NCBI GenBank assembly: GCA_013416435.1
Contig: JACCEN010000006.1
Location: 124,001 to 188,000 of the forward strand
Length of the DNA stretch: 64,000 bases
Direction: 5' to 3'
Origin: Alcaligenaceae bacterium
GTDB lineage: Bacteria; Pseudomonadota; Gammaproteobacteria; Burkholderiales; Burkholderiaceae_B
In this document: one piece after another, positions 38,970 to 48,813 of the stretch
Layout of the letters: the number at the start of each line of letters is the position of its first letter
Position numbering within the stretch: the first letter of the stretch is position 1
Notes under the pieces: generated by a model
Seen by the model: the letters and a program-made list of their open reading frames with translations, nothing else
Told to the model about the DNA's origin: nothing
Databases searched by the model: none
Position numbers and translations under genes: made by a program

Positions 38970-40206
38970 GCTTGAGTTTCTGTATGCGGATCACGGCGGG
39001 TGGGTGGCTGTCGTAATAGGCGGAGTGTATCGGATCGGGCGTCAAAGTGGCGGCATTGTCGTCATAAAGCTTCACCAGCGCCGAAACGAGCCGCTCGGGC
39101 GGGCATTGTTCCGCGGCATAGCGGTCCGCCTGGAACTCATCGCGCCTGGAAAGCCAGCTGGCAAGAGGTGTTGCCCAGAACGTGAAGACCGGCACCGCCA
39201 GGAAGAGCAGGATCAAGGCCAGCGCGTCGTTGGGGCGCCCCAGCTGCGGCAGCACGCCCAAACCGACGTAGAACCAGGTCTGTGTCGACAGCCAGCCCAG
39301 GAGCAGCAAGAAGACCAGGGCGACGGCGAAACTGACCACCATGCGCTTGATGATGTGCTTGTGGCTGAAATGGCCGAGCTCATGCGCCAGCACGGCCTCG
39401 ACCTCGTCGACATTCAGTCGTGACAGCAGCGTGTCGAAGAAGACGATGCGGCGCGCATTGCCAAAACCGGTGAAGTAGGCGTTGCCGTGCGCTGAACGCC
39501 TGGAGCCATCCATGACGAACAAGCCGCTCAGCGAGAAGCCGCAGCGTTTGGCCAGGCTTTGTATGCGTTCGGCCATCTCGGGATTATCCAGTGGCGTGAA
39601 CTTATTGAAAAGCGGCGCGATGACGGTGGGAAACAGCCAGAGAATCAAGAAATTGAATCCCACCCAAAGACCCCACGCCCACCAGACCCAATTGGCGCCC
39701 GCATTGCCCATGAACCAGATCACGCCGGCGGCCAGCGGCGTGCCCAGCAGCAGGGAAAGCGCCAGTGTCTTCAGGTTGTCCTGTATGAACAAGCGGGGAC
39801 TGATGCGATTGAAGCCGAAACGGGCTTCAAGCTTGAACTTGCGCCAGGCTGAAAAAGGCAGGCCGATCAGGCCCATGATGGCAAGCACGGCCCCCAGCAG
39901 CATCAGCTGGCGCAGCATCTCGTTGTCGAACAGGACGCCCAGGTGGTGGTCCAGGAACTGCAGCCCGCCCAGAAGGGTGAAACCGACGAGGACGGCGGCT
40001 TCGGTAATCCGCTCCACCATGGAGAACTGCATCTTTGCCATGGTGTAGTCGGCGGCGCGCTGATGGCTGTACAGTCCGATGCGGTCCGAGAATTCCGGCG
40101 GGACCCGATCGCGGTGCGTTTGCACGTGCCGGATCTGGCGTGAGGCAAGCCAGAGTCCGGTCAGGACGTCTGCAAGCAGGAAGGAGACGAACAACAATGT
40201 AAACAT
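38962..40206 (-). CDS. Ste24-like M48 membrane metallopeptidase
   Basis: The 414-residue protein has several membrane segments, the zinc site [10 protein letters not shown] at about 274-283 and the third ligand in [12 protein letters not shown] (Glu). This is the CAAX-prenyl-protease-1-like (Ste24) M48A layout, common in beta-proteobacteria next to rsgA and orn, with a probable role in membrane-protein quality control. ATG 40206 is 45 bases from the divergent orn start. It is different from the short HtpX-like protein in the island. Confidence 0.9.
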   Translation of the reverse strand: MFTLLFVSFLLADVLTGLWLASRQIRHVQTHRDRVPPEFSDRIGLYSHQRAADYTMAKMQFSMVERITEAAVLVGFTLLGGLQFLDHHLGVLFDNEMLRQLMLLGAVLAIMGLIGLPFSAWRKFKLEARFGFNRISPRLFIQDNLKTLALSLLLGTPLAAGVIWFMGNAGANWVWWAWGLWVGFNFLILWLFPTVIAPLFNKFTPLDNPEMAERIQSLAKRCGFSLSGLFVMDGSRRSAHGNAYFTGFGNARRIVFFDTLLSRLNVDEVEAVLAHELGHFSHKHIIKRMVVSFAVALVFLLLLGWLSTQTWFYVGLGVLPQLGRPNDALALILLFLAVPVFTFWATPLASWLSRRDEFQADRYAAEQCPPERLVSALVKLYDDNAATLTPDPIHSAYYDSHPPAVIRIQKLKHG

Positions 40207-40251
40207 GGCGAGCCGGTGTGTGCGAAAATCTCTGTTTTAAGGAAGGATTAT

Positions 40252-40797
40252 ATGGCGGCGAATGATCAGCGTCTGGTGTGGCTCGATATGGAGATGACGG
40301 GCCTGGACCCCGAAAAAGAGCGGATTATCGAAGTGGCCGTGGTGATCACCGAGGCCGATCTGAGCTTTGTGGCCGAAGGGCCGGTATTGGTCATACACCA
40401 AAGCAATGAGCTTCTTGACGCCATGGACAACTGGAACAAGTCCACGCATGGCAAGAGCGGCCTGATCGACAAGGTCAAGGCGTCCACCCTGACCGAGGCG
40501 CAGGCCGAGGAACAATTGCTGGCCTTTCTTTCCCAGCATGTTTCACCGGGGAAGTCGCCGATGTGCGGCAATACCATCGGCCAGGATCGCCGCTTCATGG
40601 TGAAATACATGCCCAGGCTCGAGGCCTTCTTTCATTACCGCAACCTGGATGTCAGCACGCTCAAGGAGCTTTCCCTGCGCTGGAAGCCTGAAGTCTATCG
40701 CAGCTTCGTCAAGAAAAGCCGGCACGAAGCGCTGGCCGACATCTATGAGTCCATTGAAGAGCTCAAGCATTATCGCGAGCATTTCATCAAGCTGTAA
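40252..40797 (+). CDS. orn: Oligoribonuclease
   Basis: The 181-residue DEDDh exonuclease has [20 protein letters not shown] (Exo I, Asp and Glu), the Exo II region ([20 protein letters not shown]) and the Exo III His/Asp in [11 protein letters not shown]. It degrades dinucleotides and pGpG, finishing RNA and cyclic-di-GMP turnover. ATG 40252 has AAGGAAGG upstream. Confidence 0.96.
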   Translation: MAANDQRLVWLDMEMTGLDPEKERIIEVAVVITEADLSFVAEGPVLVIHQSNELLDAMDNWNKSTHGKSGLIDKVKASTLTEAQAEEQLLAFLSQHVSPGKSPMCGNTIGQDRRFMVKYMPRLEAFFHYRNLDVSTLKELSLRWKPEVYRSFVKKSRHEALADIYESIEELKHYREHFIKL

Positions 40798-40832
40798 CCC
40801 CGGCCCAAGCCGGCCAGATATCGGCCGCCCGC

Positions 40833-40856
40833 CGCGTCAGGCCACCGCCTGACGCG
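40833..40856. terminator. Shared hairpin terminator between orn and paaX
   Basis: CGCGTCAGG-CCACCG-CCTGACGCG, a perfect 9-bp stem that overlaps the paaX stop codon and can serve both convergent genes. A T-rich stretch follows on the + side. Confidence 0.5.
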
Positions 40857-41793
40857 CGCTTTGCTTTTCGCGGCCTCCGAAGCGGTCGTACACATAGGAT
40901 TTCAGCGGCTGAAAACGCGCGGGATCCCGTTCCAGTATCTCGCACAGGTGTTCCTCGGCGGCATCGAATACCGCCCAGTACAACTGGCCGCACAGCTCGC
41001 GCGCGGCATGGCCCGGCCAATCGCCGGGCAGCATCTGCTGGGGCAGTTGCGGATCGTGCAGTACGATCCTGCGCCAGGCATGCAGGGCGATGGCGCGTAT
41101 GGCGAATGCCTGCATGGGCCTCATCTGCGGACCTATGAATTCAAGCAGCGGACCATAGGATTCCAGGAAAGCCCGGTATTGCCGATCGACTCCCTCGATA
41201 TCCCAGCACTGTGACACCAGTTCACTGATCTGCAGGCCTTCCCCTTCGTTCATTTCATGGGCGCTCATGACCAGGGCGTGGCGCGCGAGCTTGAGCTTGC
41301 CCAGTATCTTCAAGGCTGCGCTTTTCTGATTGCGCGGAATGGCGAAGATGCCGGGCGCGATGGCGCCGAATCCGGCCCATACCAATTCATGGCGGAGCTC
41401 TCCGCGCTTGCCCAGGCTGCTGTTGCCGAAGCGGGGCAGGATGACGAGCGTCCAGTCGCCGTCCCAGAGCAGGGGCGATCCGGTATAGATGCGGCTGGAG
41501 GCCTGCCGTGTCAGTTCCAGTCCTTGTTCGCTCAAGCGGTACAGGCTGCGTCGTCCGTGGCGTTCGGATTGCAGCCAGTCTTGCGCCACAAGGCGGAAGA
41601 CGCTGGTTCGCAGCAGGCGCTCATTGATGCCCAGCGGTGTGACCAGGTCGATCAGGTCGCTCAGCCAGATGCTCCCGCCGTGAGGCTCGATGGCGTCGCC
41701 CAGCAGTGTCACGCACAGTGATTTCGCGCGAGGCGGGTCGTGTTCCAGCAGCGAATGGATCAGGCGTTGCAATACAGGACTGGAGTCGGTCAT
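40837..41793 (-). CDS. paaX: Phenylacetate-responsive repressor PaaX
   Basis: The 318-residue regulator begins SSPVLQRLIHSLLEHDPPRA and contains a winged-helix N-domain (SIWLSDLIDLVTPLGINERL, TSVFRLVAQDWL), the PaaX central region and a conserved C-terminal domain. The family represses paa genes and is released by phenylacetyl-CoA. It is divergent from paaA with 121 bases between start codons, and the two share the control region. Confidence 0.94.
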   Translation of the reverse strand: MTDSSPVLQRLIHSLLEHDPPRAKSLCVTLLGDAIEPHGGSIWLSDLIDLVTPLGINERLLRTSVFRLVAQDWLQSERHGRRSLYRLSEQGLELTRQASSRIYTGSPLLWDGDWTLVILPRFGNSSLGKRGELRHELVWAGFGAIAPGIFAIPRNQKSAALKILGKLKLARHALVMSAHEMNEGEGLQISELVSQCWDIEGVDRQYRAFLESYGPLLEFIGPQMRPMQAFAIRAIALHAWRRIVLHDPQLPQQMLPGDWPGHAARELCGQLYWAVFDAAEEHLCEILERDPARFQPLKSYVYDRFGGREKQSARQAVA

Positions 41794-41836
41794 GGTGTGG
41801 AGATGTCTTGGAAACAGGTCTATTTGATACTATAAT

Positions 41837-41869
41837 TTGATTGACATCAATATTTTTGTATTAAATAAT
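41837..41869 (+). promoter_or_regulatory. paaA promoter with an FNR-type box over the -35
   Basis: TTGATTGACATCAA at 41837-41850 fits the FNR/Anr consensus TTGAT-N4-ATCAA exactly. A sigma-70-like promoter, TTGACA (41841-41846), 17 bases, AATAAT (41864-41869), overlaps it, so a bound regulator would cover the -35. The centre lies about 33 bases upstream of the expected start, a position more typical of repression than of class II activation. A PaaX operator must also be near but is not obvious to me. Confidence 0.5.
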
Positions 41870-41914
41870 AAAAAAGAATCGAATAAGCAGGCTAACACGT
41901 ATAGGAGACGCCTC

Positions 41915-42907
41915 ATGTATGCCCAACTAGTGGAAACCGGGGTCAAGAGCGTGCGTTCCGTCGATCAGCTGTCCGGTCAGGAGCAGTCGTTCCAGCAGCG
42001 CATCGATGAAGGTGTCCGCATCGAGCCCAAGGACTGGATGCCGGAAGCATATCGCAAGACGCTCGTGCGGCAGATATCGCAGCATGCGCACTCGGAAATC
42101 GTCGGCATGCTGCCGGAGGGCAATTGGATCACGCGCGCGCCGACGCTCAAGCGCAAGGCCATCCTCCTGGCCAAGGTGCAAGACGAAGCAGGGCACGGCC
42201 TTTACCTTTACAGTGCGGCCGAAACGCTGGGTGTTTCGCGCGATGACCTGATCGACGATCTGCACTCCGGCAAGGCCAAATACTCCAGCATCTTCAATTA
42301 CCCCACGCTGACCTGGGCCGATATCGGCATGATAGGCTGGCTGGTCGACGGCTCGGCCATCATCAACCAGATTCCGCTGTGCCGATGTTCCTACGGCCCA
42401 TACGCGCGGGCCATGGTGCGGGTCTGCAAGGAAGAATCCTTCCATCAGCGGCAAGGCTACGACCTGCTGATCGAGATGTGCCTGCGCGGTACGCCCGAGC
42501 AAAAGGAAATGTGCCAGGATGCCCTGAACCGCTGGTGGTGGCCGGCGCTCATGATGTTCGGTCCATCCGACGCCGACTCCCCCAATAGCGCGCAGTCCAT
42601 GCAATGGCGCATCAAGCTGTTTTCCAACGACGAGCTGCGCCAGAAAATGGTCGACCAGACGGTGCCTCAGGCCGAATACCTGGGCCTGAAGGTTCCCGAT
42701 CCAGACCTCAAGTGGAACGAGGAAAGCGGCCACTACGATTTCGGCGAGATCGACTGGAGCGAGTTCTACGCGGTCATCAAGGGCAATGGCCAGTGCAACC
42801 GCGAAAGACTCAAGACACGCGTTCGTGCACACGAGGAAGGCGCATGGGTGCGCGAAGCTTTTTCCGCCTATGCCGACAAGCAGGATCGCAAGAAAGCGGT
42901 GGCCTGA
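41915..42907 (+). CDS. paaA: Phenylacetyl-CoA 1,2-epoxidase, catalytic subunit PaaA
   Basis: The 330-residue ferritin-like diiron protein carries the ExxH metal motifs in [16 protein letters not shown] and [12 protein letters not shown]. With PaaB, PaaC and reductase PaaE it uses O2 to epoxidise the ring of phenylacetyl-CoA. ATG 41915 follows TAGGAGACG. It heads the paaABCDENGIK cluster. Confidence 0.97.
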   Translation: MYAQLVETGVKSVRSVDQLSGQEQSFQQRIDEGVRIEPKDWMPEAYRKTLVRQISQHAHSEIVGMLPEGNWITRAPTLKRKAILLAKVQDEAGHGLYLYSAAETLGVSRDDLIDDLHSGKAKYSSIFNYPTLTWADIGMIGWLVDGSAIINQIPLCRCSYGPYARAMVRVCKEESFHQRQGYDLLIEMCLRGTPEQKEMCQDALNRWWWPALMMFGPSDADSPNSAQSMQWRIKLFSNDELRQKMVDQTVPQAEYLGLKVPDPDLKWNEESGHYDFGEIDWSEFYAVIKGNGQCNRERLKTRVRAHEEGAWVREAFSAYADKQDRKKAVA

Positions 42908-43001
42908 GCCGCCGTACTGCTCCCATGCACGGCACGCCGCGCCGCGGCGGCCTTGCCAGACCAGACAGAGTGCCCATGGCAGCGGCACGGAGGATGAAAA
43001 C

Positions 43002-43286
43002 ATGAGTCAGAACGGATGGCCTCTCTGGGAGGTCTTCATACGCAGCCAGCATGGCCTGGCCCACAAGCATGTGGGCAGCGTGCACGCATCGGATGCCGAA
43101 ATGGCGATCAACAACGCGCGCGATGTCTATACACGGCGCAACGAGGGCCTGAGCATCTGGGTGGTCAAGGCGGCCGACATCACGGCCAGTTCGCCGGGCG
43201 ACAAAGAGCCGCTGTTCGAGCCCGCCGACAGCAAGGTCTACCGGCATCCCACGTTTTTCCCGATGCCCGACGAAATCAAGATGTAG
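43002..43286 (+). CDS. paaB: Phenylacetyl-CoA epoxidase subunit PaaB
   Basis: The 94-residue protein has the characteristic PaaB sequence PLWEVFIRSQHGLAHKHVGS and ARDVYTRRNEGLSIWVV. PaaB bridges the PaaAC pairs and is needed for activity. It starts 94 bases after paaA; CGGAGGATGAAAAC precedes the ATG. paaC follows after 8 bases. Confidence 0.96.
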   Translation: MSQNGWPLWEVFIRSQHGLAHKHVGSVHASDAEMAINNARDVYTRRNEGLSIWVVKAADITASSPGDKEPLFEPADSKVYRHPTFFPMPDEIKM

Positions 43287-43294
43287 GAGGCACT

Positions 43295-44059
43295 GTGGAC
43301 CAAGCATTGTTTCAGTATCTGCTGCGCCTGGGCGATACCACGCTGATACTTTCCCATCGCCTGTCCGAATGGACCGGCCATGGACCCGCCCTCGAAGAAG
43401 AAATGGCAACGGCCAACGTGGCGCTCGATCTGCTGGGCCAGGCCCGCATGTGGCTGACGCTGGCGGGCGAGGTCGAAGAAAAAGGCCGCAGCGAAGACCA
43501 GCTCGCCTACCTGCGGGACGCTCCCCAGTACCGGAATTACCTGCTCGTGGAGCGTGAAAACGGCCATTATGGCGACACCATGGCGCGCCAGTTCCTGTTC
43601 GATGTTTGGCACTACTTCCTGCTGCGCGAGCTTTCCGCGTCGCAGGACGAGCGCGTCGCCGCCATTGCCGCCAAGTCGCTCAAGGAGGTGACCTATCATG
43701 TGCGCCGTTCGTCGGACGTCCTGGTGCGCCTGGGCGACGGCACCGAAGAAAGCCACGCCCGCATGCAAGAAGCTCTGGACGACGCATGGCGCTATGTCGG
43801 CGAGCTTTTCCATGACGACGACGTCATCGCCGGCCTGGCCGACCGCGGCATCGTTCCGCTGCACTCGTCTTTGTGGCCCGCCTGGGAAGCGCACGCGAGT
43901 GCGGTGATCCGCGAAGCCACGCTGAATCTGCCCGCAAGGGACGAGGCCGAACACCCCGCGCACCGGGGCGGCATCGTCGGGCGCCACACCGAGGCGCTGG
44001 GCTATATCCTGGCCGAGATGCAGCATTTGCAGCGGGCTTATCCGGGAGCATCGTGGTGA
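43295..44059 (+). CDS. paaC: Phenylacetyl-CoA epoxidase structural subunit PaaC
   Basis: The 254-residue ferritin-like protein starts at GTG 43295 after TAGGAGG. It has EEMATANVALDLLGQARMWL and LLRELSASQDERVAAIAAKS, typical of PaaC, which forms the inactive partner of PaaA. Its stop overlaps paaD by 7 bases. Confidence 0.95.
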   Translation: MDQALFQYLLRLGDTTLILSHRLSEWTGHGPALEEEMATANVALDLLGQARMWLTLAGEVEEKGRSEDQLAYLRDAPQYRNYLLVERENGHYGDTMARQFLFDVWHYFLLRELSASQDERVAAIAAKSLKEVTYHVRRSSDVLVRLGDGTEESHARMQEALDDAWRYVGELFHDDDVIAGLADRGIVPLHSSLWPAWEAHASAVIREATLNLPARDEAEHPAHRGGIVGRHTEALGYILAEMQHLQRAYPGASW

Positions 44060-44562
44060 TTACCGCCGCCCGGCCTTCCGTCGAACAGGTCATGCAATGG
44101 CTGTCCGCCGTCGCCGACCCCGAGATCCCGGTGCTGTCGATCGCCGACCTGGGACTCATACGGGATATCGAGTGGGAAGGTGAAACCTGCGTCGTCACGA
44201 TCACGCCCACCTACTCCGGCTGCCCGGCCATGCGCGAAATCTCTGACGGCATCGTGGCCGCCCTGAAGGCGCAAGGACTGGACCAGTTGCGGGTGGACAC
44301 CCGGCTTTCTCCGGCCTGGACCACCGACTGGATGACCGAAAAAGGCCGGGACGCGCTGAAAGGCTACGGTATTGCTCCGCCCGCGGAAAAAGCCATCGAC
44401 ATCTCCGGAATCACGCGGCGCAATACACAGGTGGTGGTCCCCTGTCCGCAATGCGGATCCCGGGATACGCGCCTGGTCAGCCACTTCGGATCGACTTCAT
44501 GCAAGGCGCTGTATCGCTGCAGTCATTGCGGCGAGCCTTTCGACTATTTCAAGGCGCATTAG
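44053..44562 (+). CDS. paaD: PaaD, Fe-S/metal maturation factor of the epoxidase
   Basis: The 169-residue protein has the MIP18/DUF59 domain (DPEIPVLSIADLGLIRDI, TPTYSGCPAM) and a C-terminal four-cysteine cluster (CPQCGSRDT and CSHCGEPFD). It is thought to help assemble the iron centre of the complex. GTG 44053 is used; a second GTG directly follows. It is translationally coupled to paaC. Confidence 0.93.
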   Translation: MVITAARPSVEQVMQWLSAVADPEIPVLSIADLGLIRDIEWEGETCVVTITPTYSGCPAMREISDGIVAALKAQGLDQLRVDTRLSPAWTTDWMTEKGRDALKGYGIAPPAEKAIDISGITRRNTQVVVPCPQCGSRDTRLVSHFGSTSCKALYRCSHCGEPFDYFKAH

Positions 44563-44579
44563 CGTCAACAGGCTCTCTC

Positions 44580-45662
44580 ATGAATCAATTCTATTCATTG
44601 AAAGTCGCGTCCGTCGCCAAGAACACGCGCGACGCCGTGGTGGTGACGTTCGATGTCCCATCGGACCTGAATGACCGGTTCTCGTTCCGGCCGGGGCAAT
44701 ACCTGACTTTGCGCGCGAACATCGATGGCGAAGAGTTGCGGCGCTCATATTCCATCTGTGCATCGCCCAGCGACCGGCAATTGCGGGTCGCCATCAAGCG
44801 CCTGAACGACGGTGCATTTTCGTCATGGGCGAACCAGCATCTGGCGGCGGGGCAATCCATCGAAGTGATGCCGCCCGACGGCCACTTCACCGTGGAGTTC
44901 GACCCCGCCAATGCGCGCCGCTACGTGGCGTTTGCGGTGGGCAGCGGCATTACGCCCATACTGTCGCTGGTCAAGACGGCGCTGAGCACGGAGCCCGCCA
45001 GCAGTTTCACCCTGTTCTTCGGCAATCGCGCGTCGTCCGCCGTCCTGTTCCGGGAAGAGATCGAAGACCTGAAAAACCAGTACATGGACCGATTCTCGCT
45101 GGTTTACATCATGAGCCGCGAGCATCAGGACATCGATCTGTTCAATGGCCGCCTCGATGGCGCCAAGGTGGAGCAGCTGCTGGGCAAGTGGATGGATCCG
45201 TCCACCATCGATTACGCCTTCGTCTGCGGTCCGCAGGACATGACCGAATCCGTGATCGAGTCGCTGCAGGGGAAGGGCCTCGAGAAGTCCCAGATCAAGT
45301 TCGAGCTGTTCGGGTCCCCCAAGGGCCCGCGCGCCTTGCGCACGGGCAAAGAGGCCCGCAAGGCGCCGGGCAACGAACTATGCGAGCTGACGGTCATCCA
45401 GGACGGCCTCACACGGACGCTCACCATAGAAAAAAACAAGGACAGCGTCCTGGATTCCGCCTTGGCTCAAGGCGTGGAATTGCCTTATTCTTGCAAGGGC
45501 GGCGTATGTTCCACCTGTCGTTGCAAGGTCACCGAGGGCGAGGTCGACATGGACGCCAATTTTGCGCTGGAAGACTATGAAGTCCAGCGCGGTTTCATAC
45601 TCAGCTGTCAAAGCTTTCCGGTCAGCGACAAGGTCGTCATCGACTTCGACCAGGAAACCTGA
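44580..45662 (+). CDS. paaE: Phenylacetyl-CoA epoxidase reductase PaaE
   Basis: The 360-residue reductase has a ferredoxin-reductase part (FRPGQYLTLRANIDGEELRR, SICASPSDRQLRVAIKRL, then FAVGSGITPILSLVKTAL) and a C-terminal plant-type 2Fe-2S domain (CKGGVCSTCRCKV, with a fourth Cys in ILSCQ). It passes electrons from NADPH to the diiron centre. It starts 17 bases after paaD. Confidence 0.95.
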   Translation: MNQFYSLKVASVAKNTRDAVVVTFDVPSDLNDRFSFRPGQYLTLRANIDGEELRRSYSICASPSDRQLRVAIKRLNDGAFSSWANQHLAAGQSIEVMPPDGHFTVEFDPANARRYVAFAVGSGITPILSLVKTALSTEPASSFTLFFGNRASSAVLFREEIEDLKNQYMDRFSLVYIMSREHQDIDLFNGRLDGAKVEQLLGKWMDPSTIDYAFVCGPQDMTESVIESLQGKGLEKSQIKFELFGSPKGPRALRTGKEARKAPGNELCELTVIQDGLTRTLTIEKNKDSVLDSALAQGVELPYSCKGGVCSTCRCKVTEGEVDMDANFALEDYEVQRGFILSCQSFPVSDKVVIDFDQET

Positions 45663-45756
45663 CCACCCATACGCGCCGTCCCGCGGCACACAGACGAATA
45701 TTCCGGCCGTTCCCTCATGCCGGAACGGCTCAGCAATGAACAACAAGGAGCAAGCA

Positions 45757-47421
45757 GTGTCAGTCGACTATTTCAACGCCCATCAGGAAGTTCTCGAAAA
45801 AGCGGTGGCCGCCGCCGCCGATCGGGGTTACTGGAGCCCGTTTTCCGAGTCTCCCAGCCCCCGCGCCTACGGGGAGTCGGCCAACGAGCTCGGCCTCGCC
45901 GCGTTCGAAGCATACAAAGGCAAGGACTTCCCGCTGGAACAGGACGGAGAAGCCGGCAAGGTGTCCGGCGAAGTCTCGCCCTTCGGTCCGGAGCTGGGCA
46001 TCCGCTATCCGCAAGTACCCGCCGACACGCTGGTCCTGCAGTCGCAGGCCGCCCTGGAAAACTGGCGTGAGGCGGGCCCGCGCGCCTGGGTGGGCGTTGC
46101 GCTGGAAATCCTGCAGCGCCTCAATCGGCACAGCTTCGAAATCGCCTACGCGGTGCAGCACACCACGGGGCAAGGCTTCATGATGGCTTTCCAGGCGGGC
46201 GGGCCGCATGCCCAGGATCGCGGCCTGGAGGCCGTGGCCTATGCCTGGCAGGAAATGGCGCGCATCCCCGACCAGGCCGGCTGGGAGAAGCCGCAGGGCA
46301 AGCACGACCCCATCAAAATGCAAAAGAGGTTCACCGTGGTGCCGCGCGGCATCGGCCTGGTGATCGGCTGCTCGACCTTTCCCACCTGGAACGGCTATCC
46401 CGGCCTTTTCGCCAGCCTGGCTACCGGCAACACCGTCATCGTCAAGCCGCATCCCGGCGCCATCCTGCCGCTGGCCATCACGGTCAAGATCGCGCGCGAA
46501 GTCCTGACCGATGCGGGGTTCGACCCCAATGTCGTCCTGCTGGCGGCGCATGCGCCCGGCGACGACACCGCGCAGTCGCTGGCCTTGAATCCCGCCGTGA
46601 AGCTCATCGATTTCACCGGCAGCAGCGCCAACGGCAATTGGCTGGAGGACAATGCGCGGCAGGCCCAGGTCTATACGGAAAAAGCCGGCGTCAACCAGGT
46701 CATCATCGATTCCGTCGACGATTTCAAGAGCGTCGCGCGCAACCTGGCTTTCTCGTTCTCGCTGTACTCCGGGCAGATGTGCACCGCGCCCCAGAACGTC
46801 TACGTGCCGCGCGACGGGATCAAGACGGCGGAAGGGCACATGAGTTTCGACGAGGTGGCCCAGGGCCTGGCCCAGGCCGTGGAAAAGCTGGTGTCGGACC
46901 CGGCACGCGCGGTGGAGATCACCGGCGCCATTCAGAACACGGGAGTCGCTCAGCGCATAGAAGAGGCGCGCGGACTCGGACTGACCGTGCTGTGCGACAG
47001 CCGCAAGCTCGAGCATCCGCAGTTTCCCGAAGCCAATGCGGTGACGCCGCTGCTGCTCAAGGCGGAAGCCGGCAGTGCCGAGATCCAGCGTGAATGGTTC
47101 GGGCCCATTGCCTTCGTGGTGGCCACCGACTCCACCGCGCACAGCATCGAGCTTGCCAAGCAGACGGTAATCCAGCACGGCGCCTTGTCGCTCTCGGCGT
47201 ACACTACCGACACCGCCGTGGCGCAAAAAATCCAGAAGGCGGCGGAGCGGGCGGGCGTGTCCGTTTCGCTGAACTTGACGGGCGGGGTATTCGTGAATCA
47301 GACCGCCGCATTCAGCGATTTTCACGGCACCGGGGCCAACCCGGCCGCGAACGCCGCCCTGTCGGATTCCGCCTTCGTCGCGAACCGTTTTCGCGTCGTG
47401 CAGACACGGTGGCACGCTTAA
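45757..47421 (+). CDS. paaN: Aldehyde-dehydrogenase-like ring-cleavage enzyme PaaN
   Basis: The 554-residue protein is of the PaaN aldehyde dehydrogenase type without the MaoC-like hydratase domain of PaaZ. The catalytic Cys is in LYSGQMCTAPQNVYVP and the general-base Glu in VYTEKAGVNQ. It probably oxidises the semialdehyde formed after oxepin-CoA ring opening, so a separate hydratase is needed for opening. GTG 45757 is preferred because AAGGAG lies 6 bases upstream; ATG 45736 is an alternative seven codons earlier. Confidence 0.9.
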   Translation: MSVDYFNAHQEVLEKAVAAAADRGYWSPFSESPSPRAYGESANELGLAAFEAYKGKDFPLEQDGEAGKVSGEVSPFGPELGIRYPQVPADTLVLQSQAALENWREAGPRAWVGVALEILQRLNRHSFEIAYAVQHTTGQGFMMAFQAGGPHAQDRGLEAVAYAWQEMARIPDQAGWEKPQGKHDPIKMQKRFTVVPRGIGLVIGCSTFPTWNGYPGLFASLATGNTVIVKPHPGAILPLAITVKIAREVLTDAGFDPNVVLLAAHAPGDDTAQSLALNPAVKLIDFTGSSANGNWLEDNARQAQVYTEKAGVNQVIIDSVDDFKSVARNLAFSFSLYSGQMCTAPQNVYVPRDGIKTAEGHMSFDEVAQGLAQAVEKLVSDPARAVEITGAIQNTGVAQRIEEARGLGLTVLCDSRKLEHPQFPEANAVTPLLLKAEAGSAEIQREWFGPIAFVVATDSTAHSIELAKQTVIQHGALSLSAYTTDTAVAQKIQKAAERAGVSVSLNLTGGVFVNQTAAFSDFHGTGANPAANAALSDSAFVANRFRVVQTRWHA

Positions 47422-47446
47422 GAAAAACTCTATCGCAGGACATTAA

Positions 47447-48235
47447 ATGAATTACGAAAATATCGAGTTCCAAGTCGCCGACGGTGTCGCCCGCATTACC
47501 CTGAACCGGCCTGACAAGCTCAACAGCTTCACAGCCGCCATGCATGGCGAACTGGCGGACGCCCTTGGCGCGGTGGAATCCGGCGGCGCGCGCGTCCTGG
47601 TGGTCACCGGCACCGGCCGCGGCTTTTGCGCCGGGCAGGACCTGTCGGAGCGCCGCATGAGCGCAGGCTCGGAACGCGTGGACCTGGGCGAGACGATCGA
47701 TAAATTCTACGCGCCGCTGGTGCGCCGCCTGCGGTCATTGCCGCTGCCCGTCGTCGTCGGCGTCAATGGCGTGGCGGCGGGGGCCGGCGCCAATCTCGCG
47801 CTGGCCGGCGACATCGTCATCGCGAAGCAGTCGGCCAGCTTCATCCAGCCATTCTGCCGCCTGGGCCTGCTGCCGGACACCGGCGGCACCTATGCGCTGC
47901 CCAGGCTGGTGGGCCAGGCGCGGGCCATGGGCCTGTCGCTGCTGGGCGACAAGCTCAGCGCGGACAAGGCGGCCCAATGGGGCTTGATCTGGGAAAGCGT
48001 GCCCGACGAGGAGTTCGAGGCTAGGCTGGATACACTGGCCAGGCATTTCGCGTCGGCGCCGACCAAAGGGCTGGCCTATACCAAGCGCGCCCTCAATCAA
48101 AGCCTGGGCAACACGCTCGATCAGCAGCTGGACCTGGAGCGCGACCTGATGCGTGAGCTGGGCGCCAGCGAAGACTATGCGGAAGGCGTAGCGGCGTTCC
48201 TGGCCAAACGTGAACCCGTCTTCAAGGGGAAATGA
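47447..48235 (+). CDS. paaG: Ring-epoxide isomerase PaaG (enoyl-CoA hydratase family)
   Basis: The 262-residue crotonase-fold protein has the oxyanion-hole elements GRGFCAGQDLSERR and NGVAAGAGANLALAGDI, and the active-site region FCRLGLLPDTGGTYALPRLV. PaaG turns the ring 1,2-epoxide into the oxepin and also isomerises a later intermediate. It ends overlapping paaI (ATGATG/TGA). Confidence 0.94.
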   Translation: MNYENIEFQVADGVARITLNRPDKLNSFTAAMHGELADALGAVESGGARVLVVTGTGRGFCAGQDLSERRMSAGSERVDLGETIDKFYAPLVRRLRSLPLPVVVGVNGVAAGAGANLALAGDIVIAKQSASFIQPFCRLGLLPDTGGTYALPRLVGQARAMGLSLLGDKLSADKAAQWGLIWESVPDEEFEARLDTLARHFASAPTKGLAYTKRALNQSLGNTLDQQLDLERDLMRELGASEDYAEGVAAFLAKREPVFKGK

Positions 48236-48708
48236 TGGCCGGCCAATCTTCAAGCGCGGCGGTGGCCGCGCCCGATCTTCCGGAGAATCCGCAGGAACTG
48301 GCCGAACTGACCGCCAAAGTCATGTTCGACAACGACCCGGCGTCGCAGGCGCTGGGGCTCGCCATCGAGCATGTGGCGCCGGGCGAGGCGCGCATGTCCA
48401 TGACGGTGCGCCGCGACATGCTCAACGGCCATCAGACCTGCCACGGCGGCTTCATCTTCGCCCTGGCCGACAGCACCTTCGCATTCGCCTGCAATTCCCG
48501 CAATGCCGCGACCGTGGCCTCGGGCTGCACCATCGATTATCTTGCGCCCGGCTACGAGGGCGATATCCTGACGGCGGATGCCAAAGAATATTCCCTGGCG
48601 GGACGCACCGGCGTCTACGATGTGCAGGTCACCAATCAGGACGGCAAGCGCATTGCCATTTTCCGGGGACGCTCATACCGGATCAAGGGGCAGGTCGTCG
48701 GCGACTAG
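48232..48708 (+). CDS. paaI: PaaI hotdog thioesterase
   Basis: The 158-residue hotdog-fold thioesterase has DMLNGHQTCHGGFIFALADS (the conserved HGG and catalytic Asp) and CTIDYLAPGYEGDILTADAK. It releases CoA from stalled aryl-CoA intermediates. ATG 48232 overlaps the paaG stop; a palindromic repeat follows 30 bases after it, before paaK. Confidence 0.93.
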   Translation: MMAGQSSSAAVAAPDLPENPQELAELTAKVMFDNDPASQALGLAIEHVAPGEARMSMTVRRDMLNGHQTCHGGFIFALADSTFAFACNSRNAATVASGCTIDYLAPGYEGDILTADAKEYSLAGRTGVYDVQVTNQDGKRIAIFRGRSYRIKGQVVGD

Positions 48709-48737
48709 CAAACCGGGGGCAAGCCGGGGGCAGCCGG

Positions 48738-48767
48738 CGGGTCAGACCCCGTACGGGGTCTGACCCC
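48738..48767. repeat. Palindromic intergenic repeat inside the paa cluster
   Basis: CGGGTCAGACCCC, GTAC, GGGGTCTGACCCC between paaI and paaK, 46 bases before the paaK start. Its hairpin could lower transcription into paaK. Confidence 0.85.
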
Positions 48768-48813
48768 AGATAAAAAGCAATATTCAAACCGAAATCAAAG
48801 GTAGGAGCAAAAC

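Noticed and set aside
45760-47415. Open frame of about 550 codons opposite paaN
   Set aside because: Shadow frame in GC-rich coding DNA; low-complexity composition and no context for a gene.
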